64,000 bases of DNA, taken from positions 363,440 to 427,439 of the forward strand of contig NZ_WJNG01000007.1 in the NCBI RefSeq assembly GCF_009649745.1. Direction: 5' to 3'. Positions within the stretch are counted from its first letter, which is position 1; the number at the start of each line of letters is the position of its first letter. The notes below the pieces were generated by a model that was not told where the DNA came from, made no database searches, and worked only from the letters and a program-made list of their open reading frames with translations. Below are positions 19,412 to 27,540 of the stretch, piece by piece. The position numbers and the translations under genes were made by a program. Source of the DNA: Aquibacillus halophilus. GTDB taxonomy: Bacteria > Bacillota > Bacilli > Bacillales > Amphibacillaceae.

Positions 19412-20710
19412 ATGAAATTCAACAATTTTCGTAATGGGATAGGGATCTTGCTCCTTGTTGCTTTCCTTTGTATTCCATTCATAACACCGTTACAAGTATA
19501 TCTTTCAATACCCAATCAAATCACAACTTTTCATAAGCAAGACCCTTTTAGCGTTCCGGCCATGGGACAAGGTGTTAATGCTACAAATTCAGATCCGATA
19601 ATCGAGGCAATAAATTCAAATGAGTTCAAAACTTTATCAACTGGAGAAAGTAGTATTGTTTATGAACTAGCAGGGTTACCGATAAAAAAAGTAAATGTTG
19701 ATGTTTTGGATGATTTTAAAATTATCCCCGGTGGTCAATCAATAGGGGTAAATCTCCAAACATTAGGAGTACTAGTAGTTGGACACCATTTAGTTAACAC
19801 AAAAGAAGGTGAAGTTTCACCAGGAGAGAAAGCGAAAATCGAAGTTGGAGATACTTTGTTGGAGATAAATGGGAAAAAAATCAATAGTATGAAAGAAGTC
19901 GCTCCATTTGTTGAAGACTCAGGAGACAAAAACGAGCCGTTAACTGTGAAGGTAAAACGTGGAGAAGAAATTTTTGATACAAAGTTAACACCATATAAAG
20001 ACTTAAAAGACGAAAAATATAGGATTGGTCTGTATATAAGGGACTCGGCAGCAGGGATTGGAACAATGACCTTCTTCGATCCTAAATCTAAAAAATACGG
20101 TGCTCTTGGTCATGTCATATCAGATATGGATACAAGAAAACCTATTGAGATAAACAACGGCACAATTGTTCGTTCAAATATAAAATCCATTGAAAAAGGT
20201 GTTAATGGTACGCCGGGAGAAAAGCAAGCAGAATTCTTAGCAGGGGAAGAAAAAATAGGGAGTATTACCAAGAATAGCCCTTTCGGAGTATTTGGAGTAT
20301 TAAAAAAGAATATTTTAAATGGAAAGATGGATGAGCCTATGCCCATAGCCTTATCACACCAAGTAAAAGAGGGCCCGGCTAAAATTTTGACTGTCGTAAA
20401 GGGTGAAAAGGTTCAAGAGTTCGATGTGGAAGTTATAAACAGTGTTCCGCAAAAGTTTCCTGCAACTAAAGGTATGATTATCAAAATAACTGATCAGGAT
20501 TTATTGGATAAAACAGGTGGAATTGTACAAGGAATGAGTGGTAGTCCTATTATTCAAAATGGCAAAATAATAGGAGCAGTAACACATGTTTTTGTTAACG
20601 ACCCAACATCTGGTTATGGTGTGCATATTGAATGGATGCTGCAAGAAGCAGGGATAGATATTTACAACAACGATGGCAGTGATAGCGAAGAAAATTTAGA
20701 AGCAAGCTAA
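19412..20710 (+). CDS. spoIVB: SpoIVB serine peptidase
   Basis: SpoIVB is made in the forespore and cleaves SpoIVFA, which releases pro-sigma-K processing in the mother cell. The 432-residue protein has an N-terminal hydrophobic segment (residues 10-30), a PDZ domain (about 105-190) and an S55 peptidase domain with His234 in GALGHVISD and Ser378 in GMSGSPI, both intact. GAGGAGAGTG precedes the ATG. The spacer 19227-19400 shows GTGTATT upstream, but no forespore promoter I would assign with confidence. spo0A follows, as in all relatives. Confidence 0.97.
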   Translation: MKFNNFRNGIGILLLVAFLCIPFITPLQVYLSIPNQITTFHKQDPFSVPAMGQGVNATNSDPIIEAINSNEFKTLSTGESSIVYELAGLPIKKVNVDVLDDFKIIPGGQSIGVNLQTLGVLVVGHHLVNTKEGEVSPGEKAKIEVGDTLLEINGKKINSMKEVAPFVEDSGDKNEPLTVKVKRGEEIFDTKLTPYKDLKDEKYRIGLYIRDSAAGIGTMTFFDPKSKKYGALGHVISDMDTRKPIEINNGTIVRSNIKSIEKGVNGTPGEKQAEFLAGEEKIGSITKNSPFGVFGVLKKNILNGKMDEPMPIALSHQVKEGPAKILTVVKGEKVQEFDVEVINSVPQKFPATKGMIIKITDQDLLDKTGGIVQGMSGSPIIQNGKIIGAVTHVFVNDPTSGYGVHIEWMLQEAGIDIYNNDGSDSEENLEAS

Positions 20711-20744
20711 AAAGAAAGCTCTTTAGGAGCTTTCTTTTAGTTTA
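20709..20744 (+). terminator. Intrinsic terminator after spoIVB
   Basis: AAAAGAAAGCTC pairs with GAGCTTTCTTTT as a 12-bp stem around five bases, with further Ts after it. Confidence 0.85.
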
Positions 20745-20756
20745 CATATTGTAAGA

Positions 20757-20763
20757 TTCGACA
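20757..20763 (-). promoter_or_regulatory. Spo0A box upstream of spo0A (minus strand)
   Basis: TTCGACA is the reverse complement of the 0A box TGTCGAA. It lies about 180 bases before spo0A, in the region where B. subtilis has several autoregulatory boxes. Confidence 0.5.
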
Positions 20764-20867
20764 TTATTCTCGAAAAAGTCATTAAATGTCACAAAAAATC
20801 GAAAATCCATGAAAATTGAAGAGAATTGAAGGTAATCAATAAAAATATAAACTTTTTCACAAAAATG

Positions 20868-20892
20868 AAGGATTTTTCGAAGTTGTGTCGAA
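20868..20892 (+). promoter_or_regulatory. Spo0A box and possible sigma-H promoter before spo0A
   Basis: TGTCGAA at 20886-20892 is a perfect 0A box about 46 bases before the spo0A start. AAGGATTT at 20868-20875 resembles a sigma-H -35 element, and CGAAAGT just after resembles a weak sigma-H -10, so the box would overlap the promoter. The 0A box is seen directly; the sigma-H promoter is a weaker inference from the known dual control of spo0A. Confidence 0.5.
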
Positions 20893-20938
20893 AGTGTTAC
20901 TTTAGTAAGAGGCGTATTACGTTAAGGGGGAACTGAAT

Positions 20939-21724
20939 ATGGAAAAAATTAAGGTTTGTTTAGTCGATGACAATCGCGAATTAATTCAGCTAATGGAGGA
21001 GTACTTTGAAGGTCAGTCAGATATTGAAGTTATCGGCACAGCTTACAATGGAAAGGAATGTTTAGAATTATTAGATGAAATCGAACCTGATGTATTGGTT
21101 CTTGATATTATTATGCCACATGTGGACGGTCTAGCTGTCTTAGGTAAAATCAAGGGACTTGAAAGGGCGAAGTATCCAAATGTAATTATGCTTACTGCAT
21201 TTGGACAAGAAGAGGTAACAAAGAAAGCTGTAGATCTTGGAGCATCATACTTTATTTTAAAACCTTTTGATTTAGAAAATCTCGGGGACCAAATCAGGCA
21301 GGTTTATGGTATTACACCGACAACAGAGAATAAGGGAATAAGGCATAGGTACAATAGGGACAACAAGAAAATTGACCTCGAAGCTAATATTACTCACATC
21401 ATTCATGAGATCGGTGTTCCAGCACATATTAAAGGGTACATGTACTTAAGAGAGGCAATAACAATGGTTTATAAAGATATTGAATTGCTCGGTTCGATAA
21501 CTAAGGTGTTATACCCAGATATCGCAAAAAAATATAATACCACTGCCTCAAGAGTTGAACGTGCGATTCGCCATGCCATCGAGGTAGCTTGGAGTCGTGG
21601 TAATATGGACTCCATTTCATCATTATTTGGTTATACAGTTAGCTTAACCAAGGCAAAACCAACAAACTCAGAGTTCATCGCAATGGTTGCAGATCGCTTA
21701 CGTTTAGATCATCGAGCAAGCTAA
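20939..21724 (+). CDS. spo0A: Sporulation master regulator Spo0A
   Basis: Spo0A is the phosphorelay response regulator that switches on sporulation. The 261-residue protein has a receiver domain (residues 1-125) with acidic residues Asp10 and Asp11, phosphoacceptor Asp56 in [13 protein letters not shown] and Lys in LKPFD, then a C-terminal DNA-binding domain (about 145-261) with the recognition region [28 protein letters not shown] precedes the ATG. It is a monocistronic gene after spoIVB. Confidence 0.98.
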   Translation: MEKIKVCLVDDNRELIQLMEEYFEGQSDIEVIGTAYNGKECLELLDEIEPDVLVLDIIMPHVDGLAVLGKIKGLERAKYPNVIMLTAFGQEEVTKKAVDLGASYFILKPFDLENLGDQIRQVYGITPTTENKGIRHRYNRDNKKIDLEANITHIIHEIGVPAHIKGYMYLREAITMVYKDIELLGSITKVLYPDIAKKYNTTASRVERAIRHAIEVAWSRGNMDSISSLFGYTVSLTKAKPTNSEFIAMVADRLRLDHRAS

Positions 21725-21735
21725 TAAGGTTAAAA

Positions 21736-21778
21736 TAAAATTGTCTATTCACTTAACAGTGGATAGACAATTTTTTCG
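21736..21778 (+). terminator. Intrinsic terminator after spo0A
   Basis: AAAATTGTCTATTCACT pairs with AGTGGATAGACAATTTTTT, with one G-U pair, and ends in a T-run. Confidence 0.88.
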
Positions 21779-21921
21779 TTCACATTGAATTTTAGTTATA
21801 ATTTCTAATTCTCACTCACTTAAAAGATATAATGCCAAAACTTAAAATATTTGTCCTCTACTATTTTAATGAATAAAAATTACACATTGAGGGATTTTAT
21901 TATTAAAGGAGGGTTAATATT

Positions 21922-22518
21922 ATGAAAAAAATTCTGTACATAGTGTTATTAATATTCGTATTAACTCCACTTGCAGTCTCAGCAGCCGAAACGTACACGG
22001 TTCAACCTGGAGACAGCATGTGGAAAATTGCTGTGAGATATCAAATTGGAGTCACTGAAATTATCGAGGCTAATCCACAGGTGGAAAATCCTGACCTTAT
22101 TTATCCTAACCAAAAATTGAACATACCTAATATTGATACGATTAAACATACCGAACATGAGGTAATTCAATTAACAAATCAAGAACGTGCTAAATATGGA
22201 CTTGGAGCACTAAAACCTGACTGGGAGTTATCCCGTGTAGCTAGATACAAGTCACAGGATATGCATGATAAGAACTATTTTTCGCATACTAGTCCTACTT
22301 ATGGATCACCATTTACAATGATGCAGCAATTTGGAATAAATTATCGTAGTGCTGCTGAGAACATTGCTAAAGGACAACGGACACCACAGGAAGTAGTTAG
22401 AGCATGGATGAATAGTCCTGGTCACAAAAAAAACATTCTTAGTGCTGATTTTACACATATAGGTGTTGGTTATGTAAAAGATGGCAATTATTGGACTCAA
22501 ATGTTTATAAAGAAATAA
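21922..22518 (+). CDS. Exported LysM-CAP domain protein
   Basis: A 198-residue secreted protein. Residues 1-22 form a signal peptide with likely cleavage after VSAA. A LysM peptidoglycan- or chitin-binding domain follows (residues 24-69, YTVQPGDSMWKIA), then a CAP/SCP-like domain (about 78-198, LTNQERAKYGLGAL, SHTSPTYGSPF, AENIAKG, GHKKNILSADFTHIGVGY). This layout is like B. subtilis YkwD and spore-coat LysM proteins; the biochemical role is not known. AAAGGAGGG precedes the ATG. It stands alone, with terminators on both sides. Confidence 0.88.
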   Translation: MKKILYIVLLIFVLTPLAVSAAETYTVQPGDSMWKIAVRYQIGVTEIIEANPQVENPDLIYPNQKLNIPNIDTIKHTEHEVIQLTNQERAKYGLGALKPDWELSRVARYKSQDMHDKNYFSHTSPTYGSPFTMMQQFGINYRSAAENIAKGQRTPQEVVRAWMNSPGHKKNILSADFTHIGVGYVKDGNYWTQMFIKK

Positions 22519-23088
22519 TTTTTAAATTTGACGTTAATTTAATCTAGATATTCCGGAAACGTGGATATGGGAGACGATCCACATTATCATTTCTGGCATA
22601 AAACAACATAGTTAGAACACAAAACGCTTGGGATTGAAGTGACCCCAAATATTAAGCTACTTGTTGGGCAAGAGTTCGATATGTAATTGAACTCTTGTCT
22701 TTTAATTTTTCCTTAATACTTTATTGTTAAGTAATTCTTAACTTGCTCGACAGAAAATCACTTGGTTGAAAAAGGAAACCACTTTTCCCGTCTTCGACAG
22801 CATTTCATCGCCAAGAACATTAGTTTGTATTTTTTGAGGAATCGACAATCCTCAACTCCAATGATCATCATATAATGTGTAGTTTCAAACGTTTAAATTA
22901 ATTTAGGTCTTATTATTGCTATAATTAGGCAAATTCTCATGAAATTCATTGAAATTGCGGTGTAATCCAGTTAAAACTAGACAAATCTCCTTTACAGTTG
23001 CCTTTATACTAGTGTTTTTGATAACAATTATTCTTGAAGTATGTTAATATTTTGAATTGTACAGAAAACTATAAATGGAGAGATTAAT
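22519..23088 (+). other. 570-base intergenic region before the aspartokinase gene
   Basis: No gene-length frame is visible. From left to right there is a short hairpin (GTGGAT...ATCCAC near 22562), GAAGTGACCCCAAATATTAA at 22637-22656, which resembles the terminal sequence of some IS3-family elements and may be a relic, a terminator-like hairpin at 22669-22710, and an imperfect inverted repeat TTGAGGA...TCCTCAA at 22834-22855. I see no lysine riboswitch or T-box before the aspartokinase. Confidence 0.35.
22669..22710 (+). terminator. Terminator-like hairpin downstream of the LysM-CAP gene
   Basis: CAAGAGTTC pairs with GAACTCTTG (nine perfect pairs, 11-base loop), followed by TCTTTTAATTTTT. 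It lies about 150 bases after the LysM-CAP stop and probably ends that transcript. Confidence 0.65.
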
Positions 23089-24435
23089 ATGAAAGTAGCA
23101 AAGTTCGGTGGAAGTTCTGTAGCTAGTGCAGAACAATTAAAAAAAGTCGCTAACATAATTATGGATGATTCAGACCGTAAAGCAATTGTTGTATCAGCGC
23201 CAGGTAAAAGGTTTAAAGAAGATACAAAAGTTACTGATTTACTAATTGCTTTAGGTCAAGCATATTTGAATAAAAATTCTTATCAAGCTCAATTAGATCA
23301 AGTAATTGATCGTTTTCGAGACATCACAGAGCAATTAGAACTACCAGAAAGTCTTTTAAAGGAAATACAAGATGATATTAACAATGTACTCGCTTCTGAT
23401 TACACGTACGAGTTGAAAACAGATGCATTAAAGGCATCCGGGGAAGATGCTTTAGCAAAGGTACTTAGTGCTTATCTACAGTCGTTAGGATTAAAAGCTA
23501 CTTATTTAAATCCAAAAGAAGCTGGTATAATTGTTAGTGATGAACCAGGTAGTGCACAAATATTAGATGAGAGTTTTGAGCTTATTTATAAACTTAGAGA
23601 ACGAAAAGAAATCGTTGTAATACCTGGTTTCTTCGGATATACAAAGGAAGGCAAATTGGTTACTTTTTCACGAGGCGGTTCAGACATAACAGGTTCTATT
23701 GTGGCGGCTGGGGTTAAAGCAGACTTATATGAGAACTTTACTGATGTTGATTCTGTTTATTGTGTAAATCCAACTATAGTAGAGAATCCAAAGGAGATTA
23801 CTTCACTAACTTATAAAGAGATGAGAGAACTATCTTACGCTGGATTCTCAGTGTTTCACGATGAAGCACTTATACCTGCATTTAAAGCAAGCATCCCCGT
23901 TTGTATTAAAAATACAAACAATCCAAACGGATTAGGAACAATAATTGTATCCAAAAAAGAAACAGGGGACAACCCAGTAGTAGGGATTGCTAGTGATACT
24001 GGATTTTTAAGCTTATACGTTAGTAAATACTTGATGAATAGAGAATTGGGCTTTGGACGCCGTCTATTGCATATTTTAGAGGATGAATGTATTTCTTTTG
24101 AACACACTCCTTCTGGAATAGATGATTTATCTGTTATTATCAGAGAAAGTCAACTGACAGAAAAGAAAGAACAGAAGGTAATTCAAAGAATTAAGGATGA
24201 ACTAGATCCAGACATGGTGTACGTTGAACGTGGTCTGGCTCTTGTAATGATCGTTGGGGAAGGTATGAATAGCACTATTGGAATAGCTGAAAAGGCAACA
24301 GCTGCATTTTCCAGAGCAAATGTTAATTTAGAAATGATGAACCAAGGTTCTTCTGAAGTTTCTATGATGTTCGGAATTAAAGCTTCTGGTGTTGACAGTG
24401 CCGTAAAATCTCTATATAAATCATTTTTTGAATAA
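23089..24435 (+). CDS. yclM: Aspartate kinase, monofunctional YclM type
   Basis: Aspartokinase phosphorylates aspartate at the head of the lysine, threonine and methionine pathway. The 448-residue protein starts with the kinase motif VAKFGGSSVA, has a second motif FSRGGSDITG near residue 200, and carries two C-terminal ACT domains (about 300-448). Its length and MKVAKFGGSSVA start fit the B. subtilis threonine-responsive isozyme YclM rather than DapG or LysC. It stands alone behind GGAGAG and has a strong terminator. The effector preference is inferred from the family. Confidence 0.9.
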   Translation: MKVAKFGGSSVASAEQLKKVANIIMDDSDRKAIVVSAPGKRFKEDTKVTDLLIALGQAYLNKNSYQAQLDQVIDRFRDITEQLELPESLLKEIQDDINNVLASDYTYELKTDALKASGEDALAKVLSAYLQSLGLKATYLNPKEAGIIVSDEPGSAQILDESFELIYKLRERKEIVVIPGFFGYTKEGKLVTFSRGGSDITGSIVAAGVKADLYENFTDVDSVYCVNPTIVENPKEITSLTYKEMRELSYAGFSVFHDEALIPAFKASIPVCIKNTNNPNGLGTIIVSKKETGDNPVVGIASDTGFLSLYVSKYLMNRELGFGRRLLHILEDECISFEHTPSGIDDLSVIIRESQLTEKKEQKVIQRIKDELDPDMVYVERGLALVMIVGEGMNSTIGIAEKATAAFSRANVNLEMMNQGSSEVSMMFGIKASGVDSAVKSLYKSFFE

Positions 24436-24440
24436 TTATA

Positions 24441-24476
24441 TAAGGACTGGTCTTATGACCAGTCCTTATTATAATA
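24441..24476. terminator. Bidirectional terminator between yclM and the exonuclease gene
   Basis: AAGGACTGGTC and GACCAGTCCTT form a perfect 11-bp stem around four bases. AT-rich tails flank both sides, and the convergent minus-strand gene has its stop inside the stem, so it can serve both transcripts. Confidence 0.85.
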
Positions 24477-25226
24477 TTTCATTGCTGGATGACGATTTAG
24501 TTTGAATGGCGTTAGGACATTATCTAACCCTGTATAGGTATTGATATTTGATTGGATTGTTTGCTCTAATAAAATTTCAAATAATTCAGCTGTCATAATT
24601 GCATCATTTAAAGCGTGATGTCTTTCAAGTTGTTCAATACTATAATATTTCATGAGTTGATCTAATTGATCGTTTACTCCAGGTAACAACCATCTTGCCA
24701 TTAGTTGAGAATCAATAACGTATGGATCATAACTTGGTAGTCTCCATCTTTTAAGCATTGTTTGCAAAAACCTCATATCGAATTTTGCTGGGTGTGCTAC
24801 AAGAATTGAATCCTTGCTAAATTCTAAAAACCTCTGAAAGACTTCAATAAAAGGTCGTGCATTTTTAATGTCTTCGTGCTCAATACCTGTTAAATCTGAA
24901 ATATTGTTAGGAACAGGTCGTATTGGTCTAATTATTTCATGAAATTTTTCTACCCTACAATGTTGTAATCCGTGTAATTGTATTGCTCCGATAGAAATCA
25001 CTTCATGACCAACTTCCGGAATTAATCCAGTAGTTTCTAAATCAAAAATTGTAAAAGGAGTATTATCTAATTTACTGCTTTCGAGCGAATCTTCTTTTTG
25101 AAATTTTAGTAATGCATCATTTAATTCCTGGTATGCTGACCATTTAAAATAGGGTCTCATTTTAAAATGATAAATAGGTTTTTCAAAAAAGAAGTACTTT
25201 ATTATTTGTAAATCGATAGGTAACAT
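24453..25226 (-). CDS. DEDDh 3'-5' exonuclease (DnaQ/PolC-epsilon-like)
   Basis: A 257-residue exonuclease-domain protein. The DEDDh motifs are present: FDLETTGL (Exo I, about residues 59-66), HPAKFDMRF (Exo II) and HHALNDAIMTAEL (Exo III). About 55 N-terminal residues precede the nuclease domain. It shares one base (TAATG) with the end of the cNMP/CBS/DUF294 gene, so the two are coupled; this pairing recurs in Bacillaceae. The substrate is not known; processing of small nucleotides or DNA ends is possible. Confidence 0.85.
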   Translation of the reverse strand: MLPIDLQIIKYFFFEKPIYHFKMRPYFKWSAYQELNDALLKFQKEDSLESSKLDNTPFTIFDLETTGLIPEVGHEVISIGAIQLHGLQHCRVEKFHEIIRPIRPVPNNISDLTGIEHEDIKNARPFIEVFQRFLEFSKDSILVAHPAKFDMRFLQTMLKRWRLPSYDPYVIDSQLMARWLLPGVNDQLDQLMKYYSIEQLERHHALNDAIMTAELFEILLEQTIQSNINTYTGLDNVLTPFKLNRHPAMKYYNKDWS

Positions 25227-27136
25227 TACACCACCCGATTCCGGTTATAACTTAGTTCAATAACTTGCTGTAGACGTCTAGCTATTGATAGTGCTTCTTT
25301 TAATTTTCTTTTTTCTTCCTTGGATAGTTTTTGAATGATTATTTCATTTGTAAGTGGTTCCTGGTTCTCTAATTGAATTAAATTTTGACTTAACCTAAAT
25401 GTCAATAGTCGATGTAGGGCCATTTTAGCATTTTCTGCATCTCTTGGATGAAATCTCTCATCATTAGCTAATTGATCCAGCCTATTAATTGTATTAGCAT
25501 CTTCAATTCCGTTTTTCGCGGAATAAATTCGAACCGCATTAACAATCTGCATAATGGCAGACTTTTTTAAATTTAGACTCCGTTTCTTTCCACTGCCAAT
25601 AATTCTACCAAAAGGTTGGATAGGAACTCTAAATCTGAGTGTATCTTTCATGAGTAGTTGGTGAAGGTTGAGTGAATTTTTTATCTTGTTAGTAAGTTCA
25701 TCTCTTAAACTGTATGCCAAGGAGAAATCCCCGTAAATTGGTCTAAAGTCAGTGAAAATCGTAAAATCCCGAATTTCTTCAGCATCGATTTTCACAATCC
25801 ATTCTTTTAGGTCAGCTGACCACTGTGAATAAGGTTTTCTCCACTTATTCTCTTTAGCCATTATTCCACCAGTACATAGTGGAAACCCACACTCCTCGAG
25901 CATGAAATTAATCTTTTCACTTAACTTTTCGAAATATAAATCAATTTTTGTAGCATCTTTAAAATGTTTATAATCGGATAAAATAAGCCCATTATCCTGG
26001 TCTGTACTAAATCCTTGTTCTTTTCTTCCTTCACTACCCATTACAATGAAACAATAATTAATTTGAGGAGGTCCGTATCCTTCTCTAACCATCTCTTCCT
26101 CGGCTATTCGAATCACTTGTTTATGAATACGGTCGTTTAAACTGGAAATTAGTTCGCATATTTCATAACCGAATGTACCTTCATCAATTAATTGCTTTAT
26201 AAATTGTTGAAATTCTTTATTGTACGTAGGTGAAAGACTTTTTAGCTCATTGACTGTTTTTGATTTTGAAATCCGATAACTAGTATCAAAATAAACAGAA
26301 TCCTTGATATTAAAAAAAGAAGATTGTCTTAGGAAACCAACTACATTTGATTTATGGAAAACTGGAATAATTACAGTTGGATGATGCTTTAAATAGGACA
26401 GCGCTTCATAGATGAAATCTTGGTCAGCTACTGAATAGATGTCCTCTTGCATATAGTTACTTACTGAACTTTTAAGATCATTTTTCATAACTGCATTCAA
26501 GATTTCTGAGTAACCAATCATACCAACCATTTTTGATTGGTCCTCGCTTACAATTAAACCTTCCATTTTTTTATGTTGCAATAGTTTCGCAGCATCTTCT
26601 ATAGATTTACTCGGCTGAATGAACACAGGTAACTCCATGAAAGTGTCGACTCGTTTTCTGTATAATTCCTTTTCATTTTGGTCCCCAGTATCGGAGCTTT
26701 TGTATTTCACTTCTTGATACAGACTTTTCATTAAATTACTTATACCATCTAAGACTACTTTTGAGAAATTGGTATTGTTAGTCATTACTTCCATAAAATT
26801 GGCTTTGTTCAAGCAGATGGTTTTTGTATTTTCCAGTGCCTGTACCGAAAACCTCATCTCTCCGCTAGTAAGCATAATCATCATACCGATTAGGTCTCCT
26901 GGATAATAGAAACGAATTGATACTTGTTTACCGTTTGCGCGGTGCAAAATATTTTTTGCTAATCCCGATATCAAAAAATGCAGTTCTACCGTTTCTTCAT
27001 TATCTTCCTCGTGAATAATAAATTCATTAGCTTTTAATTCTCTTATCACTGCTCCTTCAGTTATTTTAATGAATTCATTATCGGTTAATAAATCAAATGG
27101 ATATTGATTTTTAAACATATCTAGATATTTCTCCAC
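25226..27136 (-). CDS. cNMP-binding/CBS/DUF294 putative nucleotidyltransferase
   Basis: A 636-residue multidomain cytoplasmic protein. In order it shows a cyclic-nucleotide-binding-like beta roll (about residues 15-130, with FYYPGDLIGMM), a pair of CBS domains (about 170-290), and a DUF294 nucleotidyltransferase domain with GSEGRKEQGFSTDQDNGLI near residue 365, followed by the all-helical DUF294_C domain. The family resembles the GlnD/GlnE type of regulatory nucleotidyltransferase, but the target is unknown. The start is GTG behind AGAGGAG. Its stop overlaps the exonuclease start, which suggests joint action. Confidence 0.85.
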   Translation of the reverse strand: MEKYLDMFKNQYPFDLLTDNEFIKITEGAVIRELKANEFIIHEEDNEETVELHFLISGLAKNILHRANGKQVSIRFYYPGDLIGMMIMLTSGEMRFSVQALENTKTICLNKANFMEVMTNNTNFSKVVLDGISNLMKSLYQEVKYKSSDTGDQNEKELYRKRVDTFMELPVFIQPSKSIEDAAKLLQHKKMEGLIVSEDQSKMVGMIGYSEILNAVMKNDLKSSVSNYMQEDIYSVADQDFIYEALSYLKHHPTVIIPVFHKSNVVGFLRQSSFFNIKDSVYFDTSYRISKSKTVNELKSLSPTYNKEFQQFIKQLIDEGTFGYEICELISSLNDRIHKQVIRIAEEEMVREGYGPPQINYCFIVMGSEGRKEQGFSTDQDNGLILSDYKHFKDATKIDLYFEKLSEKINFMLEECGFPLCTGGIMAKENKWRKPYSQWSADLKEWIVKIDAEEIRDFTIFTDFRPIYGDFSLAYSLRDELTNKIKNSLNLHQLLMKDTLRFRVPIQPFGRIIGSGKKRSLNLKKSAIMQIVNAVRIYSAKNGIEDANTINRLDQLANDERFHPRDAENAKMALHRLLTFRLSQNLIQLENQEPLTNEIIIQKLSKEEKRKLKEALSIARRLQQVIELSYNRNRVV

Positions 27137-27162
27137 TCGAAACCATCTCCTCTAATGTTCAT

Positions 27163-27405
27163 TTAATCTTCTTTATTATTCTTGAATCGACCTTTGGTAA
27201 GGTTTCTCTTTCTATCCCTATGTAAAATGAATCCTCCGATAAAGGAAAGTCCGGCTAAAAATAGGATTAAACCTATGACAAACTGTACGGCCGAATGAAA
27301 TAAAAATGGATAAAAAATACCAAAAGTAGCATCACGCATTAGTTTAATACCAAATGTAGCAATAATTCCGGGGATAACTAAAATTAACAAAGCAACAATT
27401 CTCAC
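27163..27405 (-). CDS. yqzF: DUF2627 membrane protein YqzF
   Basis: An 80-residue protein with two transmembrane segments (residues 1-18 and 33-63) and a basic tail RDRKRN. It matches B. subtilis YqzF, which sits in the same place beside bkdR. The start is GTG at 27405 with AGGTGA upstream; the ATG overlapping it runs into a stop. Function is unknown. It is divergent from bkdR, and the 26-base gap to the next minus-strand gene suggests one transcript. Confidence 0.85.
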   Translation of the reverse strand: MRIVALLILVIPGIIATFGIKLMRDATFGIFYPFLFHSAVQFVIGLILFLAGLSFIGGFILHRDRKRNLTKGRFKNNKED

Positions 27406-27510
27406 ATTGTATCACCTATTCCTCTCATCCCTTGTAGTATAGCAAAGGCTGACAGTTATGAAAACTGATGAACTCTTGCTAAAATGTGCAGTAAAGTATA
27501 ATATGGAATT

Positions 27511-27525
27511 ATGCAAAATAATGCA
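27511..27525 (+). promoter_or_regulatory. 15-bp motif before bkdR (candidate BkdR site)
   Basis: ATGCAAAATAATGCA lies 15 bases before the bkdR start. The same motif with one change, ATGCAAAATGATGCA, occurs at 29599-29613 before ptb. It has a TGCA-N6-TGCA form. Its position over the ribosome binding region would suit autorepression; this is inference. Confidence 0.4.
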
Positions 27526-27540
27526 GGGTGTGATGAATAG

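Noticed and set aside
22834..22855. Inverted repeat TTGAGGA...TCCTCAA as a terminator
   Set aside because: No T-run follows on either strand; on the minus strand the stem is followed by As.
22850..23088. Lysine riboswitch before the aspartokinase
   Set aside because: I looked for the conserved junction sequences and a terminator before the start and found none. The YclM type is usually not under this riboswitch.
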